This document shows positions 7,083 through 11,649 of a stretch of 11,649 bases of DNA, one piece after another. The DNA lies in the NCBI GenBank assembly GCA_038199985.1, contig JBBPYK010000130.1, forward strand, positions 1 through 11,649, given 5' to 3'. The first letter of the stretch is position 1, and each line of letters opens with the position of its first letter. The notes under the pieces were generated by a model. The model was given only the letters and a program-made list of their open reading frames with translations. It was not told the DNA's origin and made no database searches. A program made the position numbers and the translations under genes. Source of the stretch: Arthrobacter_J sp038199985. Lineage in GTDB: Bacteria; Actinomycetota; Actinomycetes; Actinomycetales; Micrococcaceae.

Positions 7083-7949
7083 CTACGCGGCGGCGAGAGC
7101 CGAGCGCACAGCGTCAGCCGGGGTGGTGGTCGGTCGTCCGATGAGGGTGCTGAGGTCATTGCCCTGGACCAGGAGGTCTCCGCGGGCGAGTCCCTGATCC
7201 GAGTCCGCGAGGATCCCGGCGAAGGCCTCCGGGATGCCGAACGAACTGAGCAGGCCCACGTACTCCGCCGCGGGTAGGTCCTTGTAGACGACGGTGGTGC
7301 CGGTGACGGCTGTGATCTCCGCGGCGAAGTCGGTCAGCGTGAACGCGACGTCGCCACCAAGCTCATAGACCTTGCCTGCCTGGTCCTTGCCGAGCAGGAC
7401 GGCCACGGCGGCTTCTGCAAGGTCACGGCGGGTGGCGGCGTTGACTTGGCCGTTGCCGCCACTGCCGACGAGAGCGCCCTGTGCGAGGGTTCCCTGGATC
7501 TGGTCAGTCCAGTTCTCGAAGTAGTAGCCGTTACGCAGTAGTGCGTAGGGAACTCCCGCGTCCGCGAGGATTGCTTCGGTGCTCTTGTGGTCCTGCCCGA
7601 GAATTGTCGCATTGGTCTCTGCGTTGGCGTTACTCGTGTAGGCGAGCAGCTCAACTCCTGCAGCCTTTGCGGCCTCGATGACAGTGCGGTGCTGCCCCGG
7701 GCGGTCCTTGCCCACCTCGGAGCTGGCGATCAGGAGAACCTTGCTGGCACCGGTGAGGGCCGCGGCCACGGAGGCCGGGTCGTCGTAATCCATGGCCGTG
7801 ACCCGCCCGCCTTGGGCGGCCAAGTCCTCGAGCTTCTCGATGGAGCGGCCTGCGGCGACGATCTGTTCCGCGGGGACGTTGCGCTCCAGCAGCGCCTGAA
7901 GAACGTGGCGGCCAAGCTTGCCGGTCGCGCCCGTGATGACGATAGTCAT
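7083..7949 (-). CDS. qorB: NmrA/SDR-type NAD(P)H:quinone oxidoreductase, QorB-like
   Basis: This is a 288-residue atypical short-chain dehydrogenase of the NmrA-like/QorB (YtfG) type, which reduces quinones with NAD(P)H in the cytoplasm. The Rossmann motif GATGKLG lies at residues 7-13, right after the first beta strand (MTIVIT). Further family signatures are AGRS after beta2, LLIASSEVGKDRPGQH, YTSNANAETN, YALLRNGYYFENW, KVYELGG and a C-terminal LADSDQGLARGDL. Length is normal. The ATG at 7947-7949 is chosen because it begins the Rossmann fold and follows an AAAGGAAA ribosome-binding site; an 11-residue extension to 7982 is unlikely. It is transcribed divergently from an HxlR regulator. This is the arrangement of Corynebacterium glutamicum qor2 and qorR, where the regulator represses both genes until its cysteine is oxidised. 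Regulation here is inferred from that parallel. Confidence 0.93.
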   Translation of the reverse strand: MTIVITGATGKLGRHVLQALLERNVPAEQIVAAGRSIEKLEDLAAQGGRVTAMDYDDPASVAAALTGASKVLLIASSEVGKDRPGQHRTVIEAAKAAGVELLAYTSNANAETNATILGQDHKSTEAILADAGVPYALLRNGYYFENWTDQIQGTLAQGALVGSGGNGQVNAATRRDLAEAAVAVLLGKDQAGKVYELGGDVAFTLTDFAAEITAVTGTTVVYKDLPAAEYVGLLSSFGIPEAFAGILADSDQGLARGDLLVQGNDLSTLIGRPTTTPADAVRSALAAA

Positions 7950-8024
7950 GGTGTTTCCTTTCAAGATTTTTAACGTGGTCACCTGTCACAACAACTCCAC
8001 CCAAGACCTTCTTCCCGAGAGTTA

Positions 8025-8047
8025 GTACGCACTTTGAGGTAAGGTAC
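8025..8047. promoter_or_regulatory. Candidate HxlR/QorR operator
   Basis: GTAC at 8025-8028 and GTAC at 8044-8047 frame an imperfect inverted repeat that includes CACTTT and GGTAAG. HxlR-family regulators commonly bind such GTAC...ACTT/AAGT...GTAC dyads. The site lies in the divergent gap just before the regulator's start and overlaps its AAGG ribosome-binding site (8041-8044). Symmetry is imperfect, with a one-base offset between half-sites. Confidence 0.4.
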
Positions 8048-8051
8048 ATAT

Positions 8052-8441
8052 ATGACAGTTAGCACCTCCGCCGCGGCCCTCCCAGCGATCTCCACCGACA
8101 GTGTCTTCCTGGCGGGCTGCCCCAGTCGGACAGTGCTGGAACATGTCACCAGCAAGTGGGGCCTTCTCCTGCTCATCGCCCTGTCCGAGGGGGAGCAGCG
8201 CTGGAGTGCGCTGCGCCGACGTGCCGAGGGCATCAGCGAGAAGATGCTGGCCCAGACCCTGAAGACCCTCGAGCGAGACGGTCTCGTCAACCGACACGCC
8301 CAGGACACCATCCCGCCGCGCGTGGACTACAGCCTGACCGACCGCGGCCGTGAGCTGAGTGCGCTGCTCGTTCCTCTCGCCGCCTGGGCCATCCAGAACG
8401 CAGGCGACATCATCAACGGACAGGACTCCACAGCGACCTGA
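8052..8441 (+). CDS. HxlR-family redox-sensing transcriptional regulator, QorR-like
   Basis: This is a 129-residue winged-helix repressor of the HxlR (DUF24) family. The N-terminal signature CPSRTVLEHVTSKWGLLLLIAL starts with Cys23, the position used for thiol redox sensing in family members such as QorR and YodB. The helix-turn-helix and wing follow (RWSALRRRAEGISEKMLAQTLKTLERDGLVNR, then VDYSLTDRGREL). The C-terminal helix probably dimerises. The ATG at 8052 has AAGG 7 bases upstream. It is divergent from the QorB-like oxidoreductase with 102 bp between starts, and the candidate operator lies in that gap. The likely role is to repress both genes until oxidants or quinones modify Cys23. The pairing and the cysteine are seen; the mechanism is inferred from the family. 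Confidence 0.93.
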   Translation: MTVSTSAAALPAISTDSVFLAGCPSRTVLEHVTSKWGLLLLIALSEGEQRWSALRRRAEGISEKMLAQTLKTLERDGLVNRHAQDTIPPRVDYSLTDRGRELSALLVPLAAWAIQNAGDIINGQDSTAT

Positions 8442-8478
8442 TGCGAACCCGCGGGTCCGCACGCTCACACCGCTAGCA

Positions 8479-8503
8479 CTCACCGGTGAGCGCCCGTAGG
8501 GCG
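8479..8503. terminator. Palindrome plus short hairpin between convergent genes
   Basis: A perfect 12-bp palindrome, CTCACCGGTGAG (8479-8490), is directly followed by a CGCCC-GTA-GGGCG hairpin (8491-8503). They sit in the 87-bp gap between the convergent regulator and GNAT genes, where a bidirectional terminator would be expected. Neither has a T-run, and the palindrome could instead be a protein-binding site. Confidence 0.35.
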
Positions 8504-8528
8504 AACGCTGAACGGCGCCTAGCGCTTG

Positions 8529-9038
8529 CTATGATTCCCAGCGGATCTCGCCGTCTTCCAGCATGGGTGTCGGATGTAGGCCCTGATTTCGCGCGACGCC
8601 CATGGACGCGAAATGTGAGGGATGCAGGTACGCCACGAAGCTGTTCACGCCTTTGGATCGTAACCAGCTGTTCATTGCCTTGGTGGCTTCGGACGCCATC
8701 CCTTGGCCTTGATGGATTGGTGAGATAACCCAAGCGATGTTGGCAACGACTTTCGGTCCGCTCTGCTCGACGGTGGCCTGAACAAATCCGATTGGAGCGT
8801 CGCTGTTTTTCGGTTTCACGATCCAGTTGAACCACCCTTGCAACCCGTCTTCGGAGTGCTCGACTGACTGCGCCGCGTATCGACGTTGTAACTGCTCAAA
8901 AGAGGGTGCTTCGCCGCCCGTGTATTCATACATTGAGGCGTCCGCTAAGACTTCGACCATTCCCAGCGAGTGCTCCACCGAGAGCGGTTCCAGATGCAAG
9001 CGCACCGACATGACGGGTTCAACTTTTGGCCAATCCAT
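8529..9038 (-). CDS. GNAT-family N-acetyltransferase (intact paralogue)
   Basis: This is a 169-residue acetyltransferase of the RimJ/RimL-like GNAT group, using acetyl-CoA; the acceptor substrate is unknown. The acetyl-CoA-binding loop is HQGQGMASEA in IAWVISPIHQGQGMASEATKAM, and a C-terminal VAYLHPSHFASMGVARNQGL supplies the last strands and helix of the fold. Length is normal. The ATG at 9036-9038 gives MDWPKVE; no strong ribosome-binding site precedes it. It is about 70% identical by eye to the truncated copy at 682-1059, and the shared sequence extends upstream of the start (ATGACAG at 9047-9053 matches ATGACAG at 1069-1075). This makes them diverged copies of one gene. It is divergent from the DUF6176 gene and convergent with the HxlR regulator. 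Confidence 0.9.
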   Translation of the reverse strand: MDWPKVEPVMSVRLHLEPLSVEHSLGMVEVLADASMYEYTGGEAPSFEQLQRRYAAQSVEHSEDGLQGWFNWIVKPKNSDAPIGFVQATVEQSGPKVVANIAWVISPIHQGQGMASEATKAMNSWLRSKGVNSFVAYLHPSHFASMGVARNQGLHPTPMLEDGEIRWES

Positions 9039-9135
9039 TAACCAAGCATGACAGATCAGCTAAGACCGCCCGCAAGTGGAACCCTGACTGGGAATCATTT
9101 TGAGTTCCTCGACACGAATCGAGCACTATGGACGA

Positions 9136-9507
9136 ATGAAGATTGAATTAACCCGTTTCCGAGTCCGCGAGAACGCGCAAAGTAGCGTCGATGAGTGGAT
9201 GCAATTTCTGAACTCGAATGCTGCCGCAGTTCGAGAGACACTTGAGCCCGAGCAGATGGACGTTGAGACGATCTTTTCGGAGACGATCGGTGGAATAGGT
9301 TATTTGTATTGGTACAACGTCCAGGACGAAGATGGTTCCGGTGTTGAGCAATCAGAACACTGGCTTGATGAAAAGCACGTCCAGTTCTGGAGCGCTTGCA
9401 TGGACGACACCTTTCCTGGGGAAGATCTCACGCCTCGCGTCACGATGATTCCAGAGCGCGTGGAAGCAGCCATGAAGCCCCTGACGACGAGTGCCGAGAC
9501 GAGATAA
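9136..9507 (+). CDS. DUF6176 family protein
   Basis: This is a 123-residue small cytoplasmic protein matching the DUF6176 pattern. It opens with MKIELTRFRVRE, then SVDEWMQFLNSN, METIF-like DVETIFSE, YLYWYNVQ, SEHWLDEKH and a terminal VTMIPERVEAAM. The fold is probably a dimeric ferredoxin-like barrel, judging from its alternating beta/helix pattern; no catalytic function is established for the family. The ATG at 9136 is preferred over an in-frame TTG at 9100 because family proteins start with MKIELTR. No strong ribosome-binding site is visible. It is divergent from the GNAT gene (97 bp between starts) and convergent with the decayed AbiEii gene, with two hairpins between. Confidence 0.85.
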   Translation: MKIELTRFRVRENAQSSVDEWMQFLNSNAAAVRETLEPEQMDVETIFSETIGGIGYLYWYNVQDEDGSGVEQSEHWLDEKHVQFWSACMDDTFPGEDLTPRVTMIPERVEAAMKPLTTSAETR

Positions 9508-9519
9508 CGAGTTCTTAAG

Positions 9520-9540
9520 TGGTTCCTCGAAGGGGAACCA
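9520..9540. terminator. Short hairpin after the DUF6176 gene
   Basis: TGGTTCC (9520-9526) and GGAACCA (9534-9540) form a 7-bp stem with a 7-base loop, 12 bases after the stop codon. No T-run follows. It may be a weak terminator or an mRNA 3'-end stabiliser. Confidence 0.35.
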
Positions 9541-9603
9541 TCTGCGGAACGTTCCGTGCCCGCCGTTGGATGTTTTGGCCGCTTATTTGGTGCCGGACGC
9601 CGA

Positions 9604-9632
9604 AGCCCCGGAACGCCACGGTTTCCGGGGCT
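9604..9632. terminator. Probable bidirectional terminator
   Basis: AGCCCCGGAA (9604-9613) and TTCCGGGGCT (9623-9632) form a perfect 10-bp GC-rich stem with a 9-base loop, between the convergent DUF6176 and AbiEii-like genes. A T-rich stretch (TATCTCTTTT, 9639-9648) follows on the plus strand. It is well placed to end transcription from both sides. Confidence 0.7.
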
Positions 9633-9654
9633 GCTTCGTATCTCTTTTGCAGCG

Positions 9655-10349
9655 TTAGGAACTTTCTCCCACTGCCCCGATCCGCGGAATGTATTCACCG
9701 TTCAGCCATTGGACAGCGTCGCCGACAGCGGGAAACACTACTGATTCCAAGCCAATGTCCGCATCGGCGTGCAGGGTTTGCCACTCCTTGGTGGAGACTG
9801 CCAGGGCTGGCCAGTCGTGTTGGCGCCGGAACCGGAAGAGCCGTTCCACCGCCTCGGCCACCAAGATGTCATCGACTAGACCTGCCATCAGTTGCAAGTC
9901 GACCAGATCGTGGGCCCGCTGGCTGCCCCGTTTGGTACATGCATGCAACTTCTGTGCGACGTGGTGGTGAAGCGGCAGGACAGACACCGGATTAGGTCGC
10001 GGGAGCCCGAGTGCGGCGAAGGTGTCAATCAATTCCGTGGAGAGGGCTGTCTCTGGGGATCTCCGGTTGTCTCAAGTTCTTCGAAGCCGACTTCGAGCTC
10101 CACGGTCGTGAAGGACTTGTTTCGGTACTGCAGCTTCGCGCCGAAAGGCTGCATAACGTAGGCGGCCGGCACGCTCTTTGGCGTGCGGGGAATTCCTGGC
10201 ACAACCGCACCGGCGAAGTGTCCCCAACCAGCGGCAAGATTCTCTCGCAACCGCTCTTCAAACTTCTGCATGTTCCCGCGAAAGGCGGTATCCAGGTTAG
10301 GGGTTTGACGCGTGAGCTTCTCTGTTTGCGGCCATGGGAAAGTGCCCAT
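9655..10349 (-). pseudogene. Decayed AbiEii-type nucleotidyltransferase toxin
   Basis: Two minus-strand frames together give the middle and C-terminus of an AbiEii/AbiGii-type nucleotidyltransferase, the toxin half of the type IV AbiE system, which modifies tRNA or related targets. The upstream frame (10349 down to about 10058) has LTRQTPNLDTAFRG, PFGAKLQYRNKSFTTVELEVGFEELE and GDP, then runs to a stop at 10029. The downstream frame continues the protein as ETALSTELIDTFAALGLP, then LHHHVAQKLHA and RAHDLVDLQLM, and ends at 9655. The frames join at a GGGG run (10055-10058); restoring one base there gives a continuous protein. The usual N-terminal part with its GG-containing nucleotide-binding strand is not found upstream, and a stop precedes the frame. 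No AbiEi antitoxin is present. A non-functional relic is the best reading, though a sequencing slip could explain the frameshift alone. Confidence 0.78.
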
Positions 10350-10497
10350 AGATGGCCAACACGTGGACGATCATTCGATGACCGTCAGCGGGCACCCACA
10401 TCTCCATTCCGGCGCAAATGTATTGATGGTGCATTGCCGCCAGGGAAAGACCAAAAATCACCTTCGCGATCAACAAACTCACCGATAGCACCGATCA

Positions 10498-10541
10498 GTA
10501 CACCCGCATTCACCAGGTACACAAGAGTACACTGAGTACAC
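10498..10541. repeat. Four GTACAC direct repeats upstream of the ATPase
   Basis: GTACAC occurs at 10498-10503, 10517-10522, 10527-10532 and 10536-10541. The starts are 19, 10 and 9 bp apart, close to two, one and one helical turns. Three of the four are preceded by A. The array ends 20 bp before the ATPase start, so it is placed to act as an operator or protein-loading site. No clear -35/-10 pair could be assigned. The wider stretch 10350-10561 holds no other supported gene. Confidence 0.6.
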
Positions 10542-10561
10542 AACTATTCACAGGAGAAGTC

Positions 10562-11649
10562 GTGACCAGTCAGCAAATAACTCAGAATCCTTTCCGTCCC
10601 ACGGCAGGTGCCGAGCCACCACAGCTCATCGGTCGAACCGGACTGCTGGACGAGTTCTCCTACGGTCTGCAAATCCGATCCGGGGCCCCTGGCTTGCTCA
10701 CTATTTTCACCGGAGCCCGCGGTATCGGCAAGACCGTCATGCTCGGCGAGGCTGAAGATATCGCGCGTGTCCAAGGATGGCTGGTGGTCTCGGAGACTGC
10801 AACGACAGGTTTCTTGGGTCGGATAGGTGAAGCCATGCGTTCAGCGGCTGAAGAGCTGGGCGAAGGGCCGAAAGGCCGTCGAATTACGGGCATCGGAGCC
10901 GCAGGCTTCTCGATCACTGCTCAGTTGCCTCCGGCGCAGCAATTGGGATGGAGGCAACTCGGAGAACAACTGTTGCAATTGCTGGATGAGAAGCGCACCG
11001 GGTTGGTTATCACCCTAGACGAGATTCACGGCGCCAACCGTGATGAGCTTGCACATCTGGCCGCCTTCGTTCAGCACTTTATCCGCCAAGGACTGCCAAT
11101 TGCTCTCTTGTTTGCAGGCCTGCCCGCCGCCGTCTCCGATCTGCTCAATGAGGGCGTCGCAACATTCCTCCGCAGAGCCGACCGAATCGACTTGCACGCC
11201 GCGGCAATCCGCGAGGTTGAAGACTCTTACCTAGAAACGTTTGCAAGCCTAGAACACCCAATTTCGTCGAAACTCCTTCGGAAAGCAGCCGAATCCACCG
11301 GAGGCTACCCATTCCTCATACAACTGGTGGGATACCACTTGTGGCAGATAGCGGAGTCCACAGAAGCCCCGCTGACAGCAGCAGGCGTTGATCTGGCTTT
11401 AGCTGCCGCACACCGGAAAAACACTCGCGTAGTCCTAGCTGCGGCATTGGCCACGGCATCGCCCAAGGATATCGAGTTCTTAAAGGCAATGTCTGAAGAT
11501 GACGGACCATCGAACACGGCCGATATCGGCAGGCGCCTCGGAGACGCAAAAAATACCATCGGCAACTACCGAGCCCGGCTCATCGACGCTGGGCTCGTCC
11601 AACCCGCAGGCCGGGGACTGCTTGACTTCGCCATCCCCGGTTTGCGTGA
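10562..11649 (+). CDS. AAA+ ATPase with C-terminal winged-helix-like region (3' partial)
   Basis: The frame opens with GTG at 10562 and is still open at the last base (the final TGA-like letters are out of frame), giving 362 residues. GGAGAAG lies a few bases before the GTG. The protein begins NPFRPTAGAEPPQLIGRTGLL, typical of AAA_16/Orc-like ATPases. Walker A is GARGIGKT (51-58) and Walker B is LVITLDEIH (148-156) with Asp153-Glu154. A sensor-1-like LLFAGLP lies at about 182-188 and STGGYPFLIQLVGYHLW at about 245-261. Residues of roughly 300-360 look like a winged helix (IGRRLGDAKNTIGNYRARLIDAGLV), ending FAIPGLR. The closing residues are missing but the family usually ends soon after this point. 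The role is unknown; related proteins are annotated only as ATP-binding proteins, and the architecture suggests a DNA-linked or signalling ATPase. Confidence 0.88.
   Translation, partial: MTSQQITQNPFRPTAGAEPPQLIGRTGLLDEFSYGLQIRSGAPGLLTIFTGARGIGKTVMLGEAEDIARVQGWLVVSETATTGFLGRIGEAMRSAAEELGEGPKGRRITGIGAAGFSITAQLPPAQQLGWRQLGEQLLQLLDEKRTGLVITLDEIHGANRDELAHLAAFVQHFIRQGLPIALLFAGLPAAVSDLLNEGVATFLRRADRIDLHAAAIREVEDSYLETFASLEHPISSKLLRKAAESTGGYPFLIQLVGYHLWQIAESTEAPLTAAGVDLALAAAHRKNTRVVLAAALATASPKDIEFLKAMSEDDGPSNTADIGRRLGDAKNTIGNYRARLIDAGLVQPAGRGLLDFAIPGLR

Noticed and set aside
6755..7144. Open frames on both strands in the gap before the qorB-like gene, one with a CNACPRQCP stretch
   Set aside because: The cysteines form no recognised metal-binding pattern. 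The frames have high Arg/Pro/Ser content, and one runs into the end of the qorB-like gene.
8022..8483. 153-residue minus-strand frame across the HxlR gene
   Set aside because: It is a shadow of the clearly recognised HxlR regulator on the plus strand.
10011..10535. 174-residue plus-strand open frame upstream of the ATPase
   Set aside because: It is antisense to the recognisable AbiEii remnant, has arginine- and proline-rich chance composition, and matches nothing.
11641..11649. TGA at the last three bases read as the stop of the ATPase gene
   Set aside because: Codon-by-codon reading from the GTG at 10562 places this TGA out of frame; the gene is still open at the window edge.

Overview
The window looks like accessory DNA from a moderately GC-rich actinobacterium, plausibly Arthrobacter-like (Micrococcaceae). 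I infer this from codon usage, clear Shine-Dalgarno sites, the actinobacterial style of the IS elements, and a qorR/qorB-type pair resembling the one known from Corynebacterium. No rRNA, tRNA or CRISPR array was seen. The genus call is an inference that needs a database search.

Left part (1-2600). An IS3-family transposase orfB enters from the left edge. Its element appears to end at about 684, where it cuts off the C-terminal third of a GNAT acetyltransferase gene on the minus strand. Next, also on the minus strand, is a VOC (bleomycin-resistance-like) gene broken by a single in-frame TAG. Divergent from it is an intact CAAX/CPBP-type membrane protease on the plus strand, closed by a hairpin that overlaps its stop codon.

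Middle (2668-6600). A complete IS21-family element (2673-5299) carries istA, istB, matched ends and a perfect 5-bp target duplication, TTAAG. Each end has three GGTAGCG boxes at an exact 22-bp pitch, and a terminator-like hairpin stands just upstream of istA. Beyond it are an unrecognised 206-aa soluble protein (minus) and a divergent 94-aa two-helix membrane protein (plus).

Right part (6600-11649). A roughly 490-bp stretch without a gene leads to a more GC-rich block: a QorB/NmrA-type quinone oxidoreductase (minus) divergent from an HxlR-family, QorR-like regulator with the conserved cysteine. Then come an intact GNAT paralogue (minus, about 70% identical by eye to the broken copy at the left), a DUF6176 protein (plus), a decayed AbiEii-type nucleotidyltransferase toxin (minus, frameshifted and lacking its N-terminus), and an AAA+ ATPase with a C-terminal winged-helix-like region that runs off the right edge. 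Four GTACAC repeats precede the ATPase.

Overall this is a patchwork of insertion sequences, decaying accessory genes (GNAT, VOC, AbiEii) and a few intact functions. The only clear functional pair is the redox regulator with its oxidoreductase. I found no convincing new multi-gene system. The items most worth a second look are the ATPase with its repeat array, the symmetric architecture of the IS21 ends, and the unrecognised protein at 5437-6057.
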